Positions 17,218 through 26,775 of a stretch of 64,000 nt of DNA are shown piece after piece. Each line of letters opens with the position of its first letter. The stretch's first letter is position 1. A program made the position numbers and the translations under genes. The notes under the pieces were generated by a model. The model did no database searches. It was not told where the DNA came from and was given only the letters and a program-made list of their open reading frames with translations. Origin of the DNA: Variovorax sp. PAMC28562 (GTDB lineage: Bacteria > Pseudomonadota > Gammaproteobacteria > Burkholderiales > Burkholderiaceae_C); assembly GCF_014303735.1 (NCBI RefSeq), contig NZ_CP060296.1:4175501-4239500 (forward strand), read 5' to 3'.

Positions 17218-17577
17218 CTACTTCGGATCAGGAGTGCGTTTTCCACCCATGGAGTCGGCCGGCATTGAGCCGGTAGCCATCGGATTCCTGCCCATCTTGT
17301 TCGGCGACATCTTGTTCTTGTCCATAGTGCCGTTGGACATCTTGTCGTTGCTCATAGGGTCCTTGCCCATGCTGTCTTTCCTCATGGATTGACTGTTTGA
17401 CGTGCTACCCCCCGAGGTACCCCCATCGCTAGAGCCGCTGCTCGTTGCCGAACCGCCGTTCAAACCCCCACCGCCACCGCCACCTCCACCAGCCCCGCCA
17501 CCTGCACCCTGAGCCGATGCCGAAACCGAGCCGAGAGCTAAACAGGCGGAGATGAGAATCGTTGAGAACTTTGACAT
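17218..17577 (-). CDS. Secreted pentapeptide MXKDX-repeat protein
   Basis: This 119-aa protein has a signal peptide (cleavage near ASAQ-GAG). A glycine-run segment (about 24-40) and a Ser/Gly segment follow. From about residue 63 to 110 there are repeated Met-centred pentapeptides of the SMGKD/PMSND/KMSNG type, matching the MXKDX-repeat family of Burkholderiales. Function unknown; Met-rich periplasmic repeats may bind metals or be oxidised, which is inference. It lies between the fasciclin gene and the divergent ECF sigma factor. Confidence 0.72.
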   Translation of the reverse strand: MSKFSTILISACLALGSVSASAQGAGGGAGGGGGGGGGLNGGSATSSGSSDGGTSGGSTSNSQSMRKDSMGKDPMSNDKMSNGTMDKNKMSPNKMGRNPMATGSMPADSMGGKRTPDPK

Positions 17578-17793
17578 TGCAAACCTTTGAAGTGTGTTGG
17601 AAGGACCACTACATGCCTCAACTCGACGCGCACGTGTGCTCCAGGGCGCCCAGGCGCTGTGAGGGATGCCCTACCAAGCCCTATTGAATGCGACGGGCAC
17701 ACCGTTGGCCCCGCGCGTTAGTTTTCCACCGCACGACAACGCAAGCTTTTGTCTTACCACCAACGGCTTTGATTTCTGGGAACTTGTGCGTAC

Positions 17794-18405
17794 ATGAAAT
17801 CATCGCGCACACTCGGCAACGCTTCAGCAGACGGAGACACACGTCTCAAAAACCTTGTTCATCAGATCGCGGCGGGAGACTCGCAAGCCTTTCGCGACCT
17901 CTACGATCTTTCGCGCATTTCTCTCTACTATTGCGCGCTCAAAGTTGTTCGCAGAAAGGAGATTGCAGAGGACGTTCTTCAGGAGGCTTATGTCACGATT
18001 TGGAGACTGGCTCCGGACTTCGTTGCCGAGCGTGGCGTCGCGATGGCGTGGATGACGGTGATCACGCGTAGCCGAGCAATCGAGAGCCTGCGTCGGCTGG
18101 TGACCAGCAGAGAAAGTCTGACGTTTTCCTTTGAAGAGCGTGATGAAGAAACGTTGCCGTCTGATCAACCAGATCCTGGAAGCGCGCTGGACGCCAAAAG
18201 ACTGTGCGAATCATTGTGCCGTCATGTCGGTCAACTCAAGGCCACGCAGCGCGACGTGCTCAGACTTGCTTTTCTAAGCGACATGACTCACAGCGAGGTC
18301 GCATCGTGCACCGGAATGCCGATCGGCACAGTCAAGACGTGCGCGCGCCGCGGCTTGAGCAACTTGCGCAATGCCATGATCGTTCAGGCAAGCCCGGCAC
18401 CCTGA
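17794..18405 (+). CDS. ECF-type RNA polymerase sigma factor
   Basis: The 203-aa protein has sigma region 2 at about 30-95 (KEIAEDVLQEAYVTIWRLAP, then AWMTVITRSRAIESLRR) and region 4 at about 135-195 (LKATQRDVLRLAFLSDMTHSEVA, then GTVKTCARRGLSNLR). It lacks regions 1 and 3, as ECF sigma factors do. No anti-sigma gene is adjacent on its strand, so control may be by a distant anti-sigma or by its own transcription. It is divergent from the MXKDX gene. A CCAACGG element lies 27 bases before the start and also occurs before the two minus-strand neighbours. Confidence 0.88.
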   Translation: MKSSRTLGNASADGDTRLKNLVHQIAAGDSQAFRDLYDLSRISLYYCALKVVRRKEIAEDVLQEAYVTIWRLAPDFVAERGVAMAWMTVITRSRAIESLRRLVTSRESLTFSFEERDEETLPSDQPDPGSALDAKRLCESLCRHVGQLKATQRDVLRLAFLSDMTHSEVASCTGMPIGTVKTCARRGLSNLRNAMIVQASPAP

Positions 18406-18584
18406 CCGATCGGCTACAACGAAGGGCGCAAGTCAACGAAATGATCCTCTGTGGGCAATCGCACGGTAGAACAATGTGTTCGCGTTGATTCGCTTCACAT
18501 CGGTGCGATTCACTGGGCTCGGCAGTCGAATGAAGCGCCAATGGCGAGAGCGCCGTCGAAATTGCTGGCTTGTCCAGCATCGTC

Positions 18585-19019
18585 TTAGTTCTTAATCGCA
18601 GACAGCGGTTGAAGCTTCACTGCGTTCTTATCTGCAGCAACGATAGCGGGGAGATCGCGAAGAGTGCTCGTGCCTACTTTGGCCCGAATGATCTGGGTGT
18701 CAGCGCCGACACCTAGCGCTAAAGGCGACTCAAAATCTGAAGAAGCAATCGGCTTTGATCCGTCGTTGCTAATTTCAACCGTTGAGAGGTATGGAGCGTC
18801 GATCTTGACGCCGTCCAGCCGCAATTCAAGGTCGAGTAGTGCTCCGCTTTTTTCTTGCTGCAGAAGGGGAATGGAAGAGACCAGGCGTACCGTAAGCGAT
18901 TGTGACGAGAGGTCGACCTGCCACAACCACACTGAAATACCGACGCCCGCGATAGCAACGAGAAGCATGACTACATACTTCCAATCGAAGTCGCCCTGTT
19001 CGTTGTATTCGTTACCCAC
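18585..19019 (-). CDS. Orphan single-pass membrane protein, possibly truncated
   Basis: The 144-aa protein has a short charged N terminus and one membrane helix (about 14-34). A beta-rich extracytoplasmic part follows (SLTVRLVSSIPLL, LDLELRLDGVKIDAPYLSTV). It ends soon after NAVKLQPL, where related-looking proteins appear to continue; this impression is from memory and not tested. GC content is visibly lower than in the neighbours. It sits at the 3' side of tRNA-Ser, a common insertion point for foreign DNA. Function unknown. The 180 bases between it and the sigma gene hold nothing I recognise. Confidence 0.6.
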   Translation of the reverse strand: MGNEYNEQGDFDWKYVVMLLVAIAGVGISVWLWQVDLSSQSLTVRLVSSIPLLQQEKSGALLDLELRLDGVKIDAPYLSTVEISNDGSKPIASSDFESPLALGVGADTQIIRAKVGTSTLRDLPAIVAADKNAVKLQPLSAIKN

Positions 19020-19134
19020 GCGGGCATCCGACTCGGATTTGCTTCGCTCTGTCCACCCTCATCTCCGATTGTTTGTCGGCGACGCTACGTTAGGAGTGAA
19101 CAGTTTTAGAGGGGGTTATCAAGGGGTGTATAAA

Positions 19135-19165
19135 AGCAAAACGCGCCCGGAAGGCGCGTTTTGCT
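19135..19165 (-). terminator. Terminator after tRNA-Ser
   Basis: A 13-bp perfect stem (AGCAAAACGCGCC paired with its complement) closes a 5-base loop CGGAA. On the minus strand it is followed by TTTTATAC. It starts 7 bases after the CCA end of tRNA-Ser, so it is the transcript terminator of that gene. The A/T run on both sides could let it act in both directions. Confidence 0.85.
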
Positions 19166-19172
19166 AGCTATT

Positions 19173-19265
19173 TGGCGGAACCGGAGGGATTCGAACCCTC
19201 GATGAGGCTCTACACCCCATACTCCCTTAGCAGGGGAGCACCTTCGGCCACTCGGTCACAGTTCC
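19173..19265 (-). tRNA. tRNA-Ser (anticodon GCU)
   Basis: The minus-strand sequence of 93 bases folds as a class II tRNA. Acceptor GGAACTG pairs with CGGTTCC (including a G-U pair). The anticodon arm is CTCCC-CTGCTAA-GGGAG with anticodon GCT. A long variable arm is present, the T arm contains GGTTCGAATCC, and CCA is encoded. It reads AGC/AGU codons. It lies between lysC and a low-GC orphan gene. Confidence 0.95.
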
Positions 19266-19302
19266 TGAAAGAAGCCGCGATTATGCCAGCTTCCATCGCT
19301 TT

Positions 19303-20574
19303 TCAAGTAGGTGGGTGATCCAGATCGAAGGCCTTGTGCAGTGCGCGCACAGCAAGCTCCATGTATTTTTCGTCGATCACGACGGAAGTCTTGATCTCGC
19401 TGGTCGAGATCATCTGGATGTTGATGCCCTCTTCGCTCAGCACGCGGAACATCTTGCTGGCCACGCCCACGTGGCTGCGCATGCCAATTCCGACGATGCT
19501 GACCTTGCAGATCTTGGTGTCGCCGACGATCTCGGCCGCGCCGAGCGTGGGCAGCACCTTGGCCTTCAGCAGGTCCATCGCCTTAGCGAACTCGTTGCGG
19601 TGCACCGTGAAGCTGAAGTCCGTCTTTCCGTCCTTGCTCAGGTTCTGGATGATGACGTCGACTTCGATGTTGGCATCGGCGATGGCACCGAGGATGTGAT
19701 ACGCGATGCCCGGCTTGTCGGGCACGCCGAGCACGGAAATCTTGGCCTCGTCACGGTTGAACGCGATGCCGGATACGACGGCTTGTTCCATTTTTTCGTC
19801 TTCCTCGAAAGTGATCAGCGTGCCGGACTTGGCCTCTTCAACGATGTCGATGTCCCACGGCGTAAAGCTCGAAAGCACTCGCAGCGGCACCTTGTACTTG
19901 CCGGCAAATTCGACCGACCGAATCTGCAGCACTTTTGAGCCGAGGCTCGCCATTTCAAGCATCTCTTCAAAGCTCACCGTCTTCAGGCGGCGAGCGTCCG
20001 GCTCCACGCGCGGGTCGGTCGTGTAAACGCCGTCGACGTCGGTGTAGATCAGGCACTCGTGCGCCTTCATGGCCGCGGCAATGGCGACCGCCGATGTGTC
20101 GCTGCCGCCGCGTCCCAGCGTTGTGATGTTGCCGGCGTCGTCGACACCCTGAAAGCCGGTGATGACGACGACGCGGCCGGCATCGAGGTCGGCGCGCACG
20201 CGCTCGTCGTCGATGCTCTCTATGCGCGCCTTGGTGTAGGCGCTGTCGGTGCGCACCGAAACCTGCCAGCCGGCATAGCTCACCGCTTCCATGCCCTCGG
20301 CCTGCAGCGCGATGGCCAGCAGTGCCGACGAAGCCTGCTCGCCGGTCGAGGCAAGCATGTCGAGTTCCCGGTCGTGGCCGCGGCTGCCGGTCTGCTGAGA
20401 TGCCAGCTCCTTGGCGAGACCGAGCAGGCGGTTGGTTTCGCCGCTCATGGCGCTGGGGACAACGACCATCTGGTGGCCGGCGCGCGCCCATTTGGCGACG
20501 CGCTTGGCGACGTTGCGGATGCGCTCGGTGGAGCCCATCGACGTGCCGCCGTATTTGTGAACGATCAATGCCAT
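19303..20574 (-). CDS. lysC: Aspartate kinase
   Basis: The protein has 423 aa from the ATG at 20574 ([15 protein letters not shown]). The N-terminal kinase domain has KYGGTSMG and [11 protein letters not shown]. Two ACT regulatory domains fill the C-terminal third (about 265-423; [18 protein letters not shown] and [18 protein letters not shown]). It phosphorylates aspartate, the first step to lysine, threonine and methionine, and by family should be feedback-inhibited through the ACT domains. The open frame runs 75 codons further upstream without homology, so that start is rejected. It is followed by tRNA-Ser on the same strand. Confidence 0.95.
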   Translation of the reverse strand: MALIVHKYGGTSMGSTERIRNVAKRVAKWARAGHQMVVVPSAMSGETNRLLGLAKELASQQTGSRGHDRELDMLASTGEQASSALLAIALQAEGMEAVSYAGWQVSVRTDSAYTKARIESIDDERVRADLDAGRVVVITGFQGVDDAGNITTLGRGGSDTSAVAIAAAMKAHECLIYTDVDGVYTTDPRVEPDARRLKTVSFEEMLEMASLGSKVLQIRSVEFAGKYKVPLRVLSSFTPWDIDIVEEAKSGTLITFEEDEKMEQAVVSGIAFNRDEAKISVLGVPDKPGIAYHILGAIADANIEVDVIIQNLSKDGKTDFSFTVHRNEFAKAMDLLKAKVLPTLGAAEIVGDTKICKVSIVGIGMRSHVGVASKMFRVLSEEGINIQMISTSEIKTSVVIDEKYMELAVRALHKAFDLDHPPT

Positions 20575-20605
20575 GGGTGAATTGGGAAGAGAAAGAAACC
20601 GGGCG

Positions 20606-21598
20606 CTAGGCCTTCGGCAAGGGCGCGGAATTGTACCAATGCAGGTGCTCACCCTGCCGCTCGGCAAAGCCGTCGGCGACCTTGATGTGGATGCGATGGC
20701 CACGCGTGGTGCAGGCGGCAATCTGGTCGAGCAGTTGGTCGAGCTGCGACGCACTCGGCGCGCGCGCGTGCGACTCTCGCAACCAGTGGCGCAACACATT
20801 CCCCTGGCGCGCGCGCGAGAGCGCTTGCAGTGCCGGGATGCGCGGCGGAGTGCCGACCAGGAAAAGGTCTTGCGCGCCCAGTTCTTTCAGGAGCTCTTGC
20901 GCCTCGGCAGCGTGCGCGGCACTGCGCGCAAAGGTCGACCGAAATTGCGGAAATGTCTGCACCAGCGCCGGCAAAAGAACAGCGCGAATCCGATTGCGGG
21001 TGTAGCGCGCGTCGTTGTTGGTCGGGTCGTCGATCCAGGGCAAACCGCGCATTGCCAGCCAGGCGCGGATGTCTGCGGCCGAGACGCCAAGCAACGGGCG
21101 ATGGATGGTCAAGCCTCGACGCACTGCGATGGCCGGCATGGCGGCCAAGCCCGGCAAGCCAGCACCGCGCGACAACGCCAGCAACAGTGTCTCGACCTGG
21201 TCATCGGCGTGGTGGCCGATGGCGATCGACCGGACCAACGGGCGCTCTGTGTGCGCACCGGCCATATCCTGAAAAGAGGCATAGCGCGCATCGCGTGCGG
21301 TCGCTTCGGGGCTGTCTCCCGCAGCATGGCGTGCATCGACGCGGCGGCTGATAAACGGCACGGCCAACTGCGCGCAAACGTCGGCGCAGTGCCGCTCAAA
21401 ATCGTCTGCTGCAGCTTGCAGGCCGTGATGCACATGAAACGCGTGGACTTTCCCGGGCCAACGCGCAGCGCACGCCGCCAGAAGCGCCGTCGAATCGGCC
21501 CCGCCGCTGTAGCCGATCGCCAGCGGCAGCGCCGGCTCGAATGCGGCTATAGCCTGCTCGAAGGCCTGTCCGGAAGCAGTCACCTCGACACGCTGCAC
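20606..21598 (-). CDS. tilS: tRNA(Ile)-lysidine synthase
   Basis: The 330-aa protein has the PP-loop IGYSGGADSTALL (about 28-40) near the N terminus, then HVHHGLQ and the conserved AIGHHADDQVETLLL and GLPGLAAM segments. It changes C34 of the CAU-anticodon tRNA-Ile to lysidine so that it reads AUA. It is shorter than the E. coli enzyme (432 aa) and appears to lack most of the extra C-terminal domain. It lies 3 bases after the accA stop, so co-transcription is likely. Confidence 0.93.
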   Translation of the reverse strand: MQRVEVTASGQAFEQAIAAFEPALPLAIGYSGGADSTALLAACAARWPGKVHAFHVHHGLQAAADDFERHCADVCAQLAVPFISRRVDARHAAGDSPEATARDARYASFQDMAGAHTERPLVRSIAIGHHADDQVETLLLALSRGAGLPGLAAMPAIAVRRGLTIHRPLLGVSAADIRAWLAMRGLPWIDDPTNNDARYTRNRIRAVLLPALVQTFPQFRSTFARSAAHAAEAQELLKELGAQDLFLVGTPPRIPALQALSRARQGNVLRHWLRESHARAPSASQLDQLLDQIAACTTRGHRIHIKVADGFAERQGEHLHWYNSAPLPKA

Positions 21599-21601
21599 GC
21601 C

Positions 21602-22579
21602 CTACTTGATGTCGGCTTTGGTGTCCGAGAAACGGCCGTAGCTTTGCAGTCGGTCGTAACGACGATCGAGCAGTTCCCTGACCTTCAAGTCGCTCACCTG
21701 ACGGAAGGCGTCATTGAGTGCACGCTTGAGGAAAGCTGCCATTTGGCGGTGATCCCGATGCGCGCCGCCGACCGGTTCGTTCACGATTTTGTCGACCAGC
21801 CCGAGGGCTTTCAGACGATGCGCCGTGATGCCCAGTGCATCCGCCGCTTCCTTCGCCTTGTCGCTCGTCTTCCAGAGAATGGAGGCGCAGCCCTCAGGGC
21901 TGATGACCGAGTAAATCGAATACTGAAGCATCACGAGCTGGTCGCCCACCGAGATCGCCAGCGCGCCGCCGGAGCCACCCTCGCCAATGATCGTGACGAT
22001 GATCGGCACCTCGAGCTGCGCCATCTCGAAGATGTTGCGGCCGATCGCTTCTGACTGGCCGCGTTCTTCCGCATCGATGCCGGGGTAAGCGCCCGGCGTG
22101 TCTACGAAAGTAAACACCGGCAACTTGAATTTCTCGGCGGTTTTCAATAGCCGCAATGCCTTGCGATAGCCCTCGGGCTTGCTCATGCCGAAGTTGCGCG
22201 CGGTGCGCTCCTTGGTGTCGCGACCTTTTTGATGGCCCAGCACCATGCACGGCGTGCCGTTGAAGCGGGCCAAGCCGCCTACGATCGACAAGTCGTCGGA
22301 AAAATGCCGATCGCCGTGCAGTTCGACGAAGTCGGTAAAGATTTCCCTGACGTAGTCGAGTGTGTAGGGGCGCTCAGGGTGCCGGGCAATCTTGGTAATT
22401 TGCCAGGGCGTCAGGTCGCTGTAGATGTCTTTGGTGAGTTGCTGGCTTTTTTTGCCCAGCTGATCGATCTCTTCAGAAATGTCCACCGCAGATTCGGTCT
22501 GGACATACCGCAGCTCTTCGATCTTGCCTTCGAGCTCCGCAATGGGCTGTTCGAAGTCGAGAAAAGTTCGTTTCGCCAA
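21602..22579 (-). CDS. accA: Acetyl-CoA carboxylase carboxyltransferase subunit alpha
   Basis: The 325-aa protein begins [20 protein letters not shown], the usual AccA N terminus with a helical region. A crotonase-like carboxyltransferase core follows ([20 protein letters not shown], then [12 protein letters not shown] and [14 protein letters not shown]). With AccD it transfers carboxyl from biotin to acetyl-CoA for fatty acid synthesis. Length and motifs match the family throughout. It sits between a DNA glycosylase gene and tilS, all on the minus strand. Confidence 0.97.
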   Translation of the reverse strand: MAKRTFLDFEQPIAELEGKIEELRYVQTESAVDISEEIDQLGKKSQQLTKDIYSDLTPWQITKIARHPERPYTLDYVREIFTDFVELHGDRHFSDDLSIVGGLARFNGTPCMVLGHQKGRDTKERTARNFGMSKPEGYRKALRLLKTAEKFKLPVFTFVDTPGAYPGIDAEERGQSEAIGRNIFEMAQLEVPIIVTIIGEGGSGGALAISVGDQLVMLQYSIYSVISPEGCASILWKTSDKAKEAADALGITAHRLKALGLVDKIVNEPVGGAHRDHRQMAAFLKRALNDAFRQVSDLKVRELLDRRYDRLQSYGRFSDTKADIK

Positions 22580-22595
22580 CGTCTTCTCCTGTTAT

Positions 22596-23249
22596 TCAAT
22601 AGGCGACCGGTACCGGGTCGAGCGAGCGCCAAATATACCAAGTCGCGACGCTGCAATACGGCGCCCAGGCAACCGCCACCTCGCGCGCGTCGCTGCGACT
22701 GACCGGGTCACCCGAAAAGTAGTTGACGCTGATGCCGTTGAGCAGGCCCAGGTCGTCCAGCGGCAGCACGTTGGGCCGCATCAGATGAAAGATCAGGAAC
22801 ATCTCGGCCGTCCAGCGGCCGATGCCACGGATCGCGACCAGCTCTTCGATGATGAGTTCGTCCGCCATCGCGTTCCAGGCGTCCACATGCACTGCGCCGG
22901 CATCGAAGTGGATTGCGAGGTCGACCAGGTATTCGACCTTGCGGGCCGACAGACCGGCGCCGCGCATGTCGTCGACCTTGAGCTTGAGAACATTCGCGGG
23001 GGTTATCTTGCGCGGCAGCGCAGCGAATTTGTCCCATACCGCCTGGGCAGCCGGAACCGCGATCTGCTGGCCGACAATGCTGCGCGCGAGCGTCGTGAAA
23101 GCATCGCCACGTGATTCCAGACACGCATCGCCGAAGCGAGGAATAAGCCGCTTCATCACGCGGTCTTTCCTGGCGAGATGCTTACAGGCTTCTTCCCAGT
23201 AATCGGGCGTAAAAATCTCGACAGGCGGTGGTTTCTTGGGCGAAGGCAT
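22596..23249 (-). CDS. DNA-3-methyladenine glycosylase II family (HhH-GPD)
   Basis: The protein has 217 aa from the ATG at 23249 (MPSPKKPPPVEIF). The upstream in-frame ATG at 23297 would overlap cysS and adds no homology. The core has DAFTTLARSIVGQQIAVPAA, the helix-hairpin-helix VAIRGIGRWTAEMFLIF, and the catalytic Asp region NVLPLDDLGLL. HhH-GPD enzymes of this group remove alkylated bases from DNA. It follows cysS with 29 bases between and precedes accA with 16 bases between. Confidence 0.9.
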   Translation of the reverse strand: MPSPKKPPPVEIFTPDYWEEACKHLARKDRVMKRLIPRFGDACLESRGDAFTTLARSIVGQQIAVPAAQAVWDKFAALPRKITPANVLKLKVDDMRGAGLSARKVEYLVDLAIHFDAGAVHVDAWNAMADELIIEELVAIRGIGRWTAEMFLIFHLMRPNVLPLDDLGLLNGISVNYFSGDPVSRSDAREVAVAWAPYCSVATWYIWRSLDPVPVAY

Positions 23250-23278
23250 GGGCGCTCGGGTTGCTTCTTCTTTGCGTT

Positions 23279-24670
23279 CTATTGAGCTGCGGCCCAAGTC
23301 GTGCCGGTGGGGGAGTCTTTCAGCGCGATCCCTTGCAAAAGCAAGTCTTTTCGAATGCGGTCAGCTTCGGAAAAGTTCTTCGCGTCCTTGGCCGCAGTAC
23401 GTTGGGCGATCAGCACCTGAATGGCCGCAGCGTCGAGCGAACCGCCAGCTTGCTGATACCCAGCTTGGAGAAAAACCTTGGGCTCGCCCTGCAGCAACCC
23501 GATCGTGCCGGCCAATGCGCGCAGCAGGCCCGCGACCTCAGACGACTTGGTACGGTTCACTTCGCCCGCAAGGTCGAACAGCACAGCAACTGCCTCCGGC
23601 GTGCCGAAGTCTTCGTCCATCGCAGCCTTGAAGCGCGCGGCGTGCGGCTGGTTCCAGTCGATGGCAGCGTCCGCAGGCGGGACCAGATCAAGCGCGGTGT
23701 AAAGGCGCTTGAGGGAATTGCGTGCATCGTCCAGATGCACGTCGCTGTAGTTGAGGTCGCTACGGTAATGCGTGCGCACAAGGAAAAAGCGCAATGTTTC
23801 GGCGTCGTATTTTTCCAGCACTTCGCGGATGGTGAAGAAATTGCCCAGGCTCTTGGACATCTTCTCGTTGTCAACACGCACGAAGCCGTTGTGCACCCAG
23901 AAACGCGCCAGCGGTTTGCCATGCGCGCCTTCGCTCTGCGCGATCTCGTTCTCGTGGTGCGGAAACTGCAGGTCCACGCCGCCTCCGTGGATGTCGAAGG
24001 TCTCGCCCAGCGTGGCGCAGCTCATGGCCGAGCACTCGATGTGCCAACCGGGCCGGCCCACGCCGAACACGCTATCCCATTTAGCGTCGTCGGGCTCGGC
24101 CGGCTTGGCGGCTTTCCAGAGCACGAAGTCGAGAGGATCGTCCTTGCCGTCGAGCACTGCAACGCGTTCACCGGCATGCAATTCGTCGAGTGACTTGCCC
24201 GAGAGCTTGCCGTAGCCGGGAAACTTGCGCACTGCGTAATTCACATCGCCATCGGCCGAGCGGTAAGCCAGCCCCTTGTCTTCCAGCGTGCGGATGATGT
24301 CGAGCATCTGCGGAACATAGTCCGTCGCGCGCGGCTCGATCGTCGGAGGTTCGATCCCGAGGGCGCCGATATCCTGGTGCATAGCCACTACGGTCTCTTC
24401 GGTCAGCGCCCGGATGGTGATGCCCCGCGCCAGCGCGCGCGCGATGATCTTGTCGTCGATGTCGGTGATGTTGCGCACGTAGGTCACGGCGTAGTCGCTC
24501 GCACGCAGCCAGCGTTGCACCACGTCGAAGGCCATCATCATCCGCGCGTGGCCGATATGGCACAGGTCGTACACCGTCATGCCGCAAACGTACATGCGGA
24601 CATGGCCCGGCTGCAGCGGCGAAAATTCTTCCAGCTGACGCGATAGCGTGTTGTAAATGCGCAGGCTCAT
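23279..24670 (-). CDS. cysS: Cysteinyl-tRNA synthetase
   Basis: The protein has 463 aa from the ATG at 24670 ([12 protein letters not shown]). Class I motifs are present: [19 protein letters not shown] (HIGH and the first zinc cysteine), [30 protein letters not shown], and KMSKSLGNF. The open frame extends 94 codons upstream, but those residues are unrelated to the family. It heads the minus-strand group cysS-glycosylase-accA-tilS-lysC-tRNA-Ser. It is divergent from the TPR gene across 205 bases, which contain a TATAAA box near 24793. Confidence 0.96.
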   Translation of the reverse strand: MSLRIYNTLSRQLEEFSPLQPGHVRMYVCGMTVYDLCHIGHARMMMAFDVVQRWLRASDYAVTYVRNITDIDDKIIARALARGITIRALTEETVVAMHQDIGALGIEPPTIEPRATDYVPQMLDIIRTLEDKGLAYRSADGDVNYAVRKFPGYGKLSGKSLDELHAGERVAVLDGKDDPLDFVLWKAAKPAEPDDAKWDSVFGVGRPGWHIECSAMSCATLGETFDIHGGGVDLQFPHHENEIAQSEGAHGKPLARFWVHNGFVRVDNEKMSKSLGNFFTIREVLEKYDAETLRFFLVRTHYRSDLNYSDVHLDDARNSLKRLYTALDLVPPADAAIDWNQPHAARFKAAMDEDFGTPEAVAVLFDLAGEVNRTKSSEVAGLLRALAGTIGLLQGEPKVFLQAGYQQAGGSLDAAAIQVLIAQRTAAKDAKNFSEADRIRKDLLLQGIALKDSPTGTTWAAAQ

Positions 24671-24875
24671 GGAGACTCGGAAAGCATCGGACTTACGGCC
24701 GGCCGGAGCGGGTGCGCAAGGGTAATTTTCAGGGGCGAAGGTGGGGTTGCACCGGCGGCTGGAAACGACCCCTCGGCTACAATCGTTCTCAGTATAAACG
24801 GCCGCCGCCGCATATTTTTCGGGTGTTTTTCGAGCATGCTGCAAGGCGCTCGACCCCCCTACCTCCCGAGGCTTC

Positions 24876-25496
24876 ATGAAGCACTTCGCGCTCTCCCCCT
24901 CCAACGCCATCCCCCCCATCTTCCGTCTTCTTTCTGCACCTTTCGTTGCCATGCTGCTGTGCCTGACGGTCGGCGCAGCACACGCCGACGACTACGGCGA
25001 CGTCAACCAGTTGCTCCGGCAAGGCAAGGCACCTGAAGCACTGACCAAGGCCGACGCTTACATCGCCGGCAAACCGCGCGATCCGCAGATGCGCTTTTTG
25101 CGCGGCGTGATCCTGACCGAACAGGGCAAGCAAGCCGAAGCCACGGCCGCCTTCACCAGTCTCACGCAGGACTTCCCGGAACTGCCCGAGCCGTACAACA
25201 ATTTGGCTGCGCTCTATGCATCGCAAAGCCAGTTCGACAAGGCACGTGCCGCCCTCGAAATGGCGATCAAGCTGAATCCGGGCTATGCGACGGCCTACGA
25301 AAACCTCGGCGACGTATATGCCCGTCTCGCAATTCAGCAGTACGTGCGCGCGCAGCAGTTCGCGTCGACCAATCCGAGCGTGACGTCTAAGCTGAAGACG
25401 GTTCGCGAACTGTTCGGGCCGGCCACCACGAGCGCAGACCCGGCTCAATTGCCAGCGGCGCCTGTGACCGTCAAGAAGCCGGTGCGCGCAAAGTAG
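24876..25496 (+). CDS. Secreted TPR protein
   Basis: The 206-aa protein has a long signal peptide (hydrophobic to about residue 36, likely cut AHA-DD). Three or more TPR-like repeats follow ([77 protein letters not shown]). It is probably periplasmic and mediates protein contacts; partners unknown. It is the first of several plus-strand genes with two cyclophilins, lpxH and mtfA. Only 73 bases separate it from the periplasmic cyclophilin gene. Confidence 0.82.
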   Translation: MKHFALSPSNAIPPIFRLLSAPFVAMLLCLTVGAAHADDYGDVNQLLRQGKAPEALTKADAYIAGKPRDPQMRFLRGVILTEQGKQAEATAAFTSLTQDFPELPEPYNNLAALYASQSQFDKARAALEMAIKLNPGYATAYENLGDVYARLAIQQYVRAQQFASTNPSVTSKLKTVRELFGPATTSADPAQLPAAPVTVKKPVRAK

Positions 25497-25569
25497 ACTT
25501 TTCTGTTCGCAGGTGCACTGGCCACGGCCGGATGCACGCTTCCCGATTCATCTTTTCACCGGACAGATC

Positions 25570-26175
25570 ATGGTTATAAACACACGCACAGCAGGTGCCC
25601 TTTCGCGCCGCACTGCTCTCTTGCTTGCAGCGTCGCTAGCCGGCTCGATCACCTTTTCAAGCGCGGCATGGGCGCAATCCGCACCACGCGTCAAGCTCGC
25701 CACGTCGGCCGGCGACATCGTCGTCGAGCTCGATCAAGCCAAGGCACCGAAGACCGTCGACAACTTTCTGCAATACGTCAAAGAAAAACATTACGACGGC
25801 ACGGTGTTCCATCGTGTCATCGACGGCTTCATGGTCCAGGGAGGCGGCTTCACTGCGAACATGCAGCAAAAGCCGACGCGCGCACCGATCGCGCTGGAGG
25901 CCGCCAACGGCCTGAAGAACGACAAGTACACCATCGCGATGGCGCGCACCGGTAACCCTGACTCGGCCACATCGCAATTTTTCATCAACGTCAAGGACAA
26001 CGCGATGCTGAACGCTCCCAACCCGGACGGCCATGGCTACACCGTGTTCGGCAAGGTCGTTGCCGGCACTGAAGTCGTCGACAAGATTCGCGCCGCACGC
26101 ACCGGCACCAAGGGCGGCATGGAGAACGTGCCACTCGATACCATCACCATCCAGTCGGCCAGCATCGTCAAGTGA
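25570..26175 (+). CDS. ppiA: Periplasmic peptidyl-prolyl cis-trans isomerase (cyclophilin)
   Basis: The protein has 201 aa from the ATG at 25570. It has a twin-basic, hydrophobic signal peptide (likely cut AWA-QS). The cyclophilin fold includes [20 protein letters not shown] with the catalytic Arg, and [19 protein letters not shown]. It speeds proline isomerisation in exported proteins. A paralogue without signal peptide follows after 33 bases, so the pair serves periplasm and cytoplasm. The upstream in-frame start at 25513 is rejected because it buries the signal peptide. Confidence 0.93.
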   Translation: MVINTRTAGALSRRTALLLAASLAGSITFSSAAWAQSAPRVKLATSAGDIVVELDQAKAPKTVDNFLQYVKEKHYDGTVFHRVIDGFMVQGGGFTANMQQKPTRAPIALEAANGLKNDKYTIAMARTGNPDSATSQFFINVKDNAMLNAPNPDGHGYTVFGKVVAGTEVVDKIRAARTGTKGGMENVPLDTITIQSASIVK

Positions 26176-26208
26176 CCGGCGTGACCCAACTTTTTTGAAG
26201 GAGCCATC

Positions 26209-26721
26209 ATGAGCAACCCCCAAGTCGAACTGCACATCAAGAACTACGGCATCGTCACGCTCGAACTCGACCGCGCCAAGGCGCCGAAGTCGGTCGACAA
26301 CTTTCTCGCTTACGCAAAAAAGGGTCACTACGACAACACGGTCTTCCACCGCGTGATCCCCGGCTTCATGGTGCAGGGCGGCGGCTTCGAGCCCGGCATG
26401 ACCCAGAAGCCCAGCGGCGCCGAGATCGAGAATGAAGCCAACAACGGCCTGAAGAACGACAACTACACCGTCGCGATGGCACGCACCAGCGCGCCGCATT
26501 CGGCCACGGCGCAATTCTTCATCAACGTGTCCGACAACGCCTTCTTAAACCACACGGCACCGTCGGCGCAAGGCTGGGGCTACGCTGTTTTCGGCAAGGT
26601 CGTCGCCGGCAAGGAAGTCGTCGACAAGATGAAGGCCGTGAAGACTGGCCGCAAGGGCTTTCATGACGACGTGCCGCTCGAAGACGTCGTACTTGAAAAG
26701 GCTGTCATCACTGCGGAATAA
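26209..26721 (+). CDS. ppiB: Cytoplasmic peptidyl-prolyl cis-trans isomerase B
   Basis: The 170-aa cyclophilin has no signal peptide. It has [20 protein letters not shown] and [19 protein letters not shown], the catalytic and substrate-binding core. Close similarity to the preceding periplasmic copy suggests duplication of a common ancestor. A GGAG ribosome site lies before the start at 26209. It is followed by lpxH after 54 bases. Confidence 0.95.
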   Translation: MSNPQVELHIKNYGIVTLELDRAKAPKSVDNFLAYAKKGHYDNTVFHRVIPGFMVQGGGFEPGMTQKPSGAEIENEANNGLKNDNYTVAMARTSAPHSATAQFFINVSDNAFLNHTAPSAQGWGYAVFGKVVAGKEVVDKMKAVKTGRKGFHDDVPLEDVVLEKAVITAE

Positions 26722-26775
26722 GCGGACGGACAGACCAGTCGGAGCAAGCGGCACGATGCGTTGGGCAACGATCGC

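Noticed and set aside
20573..22054. A 493-codon plus-strand frame across tilS and accA
   Set aside because: Opposite strand of two well-supported genes and without protein motifs.
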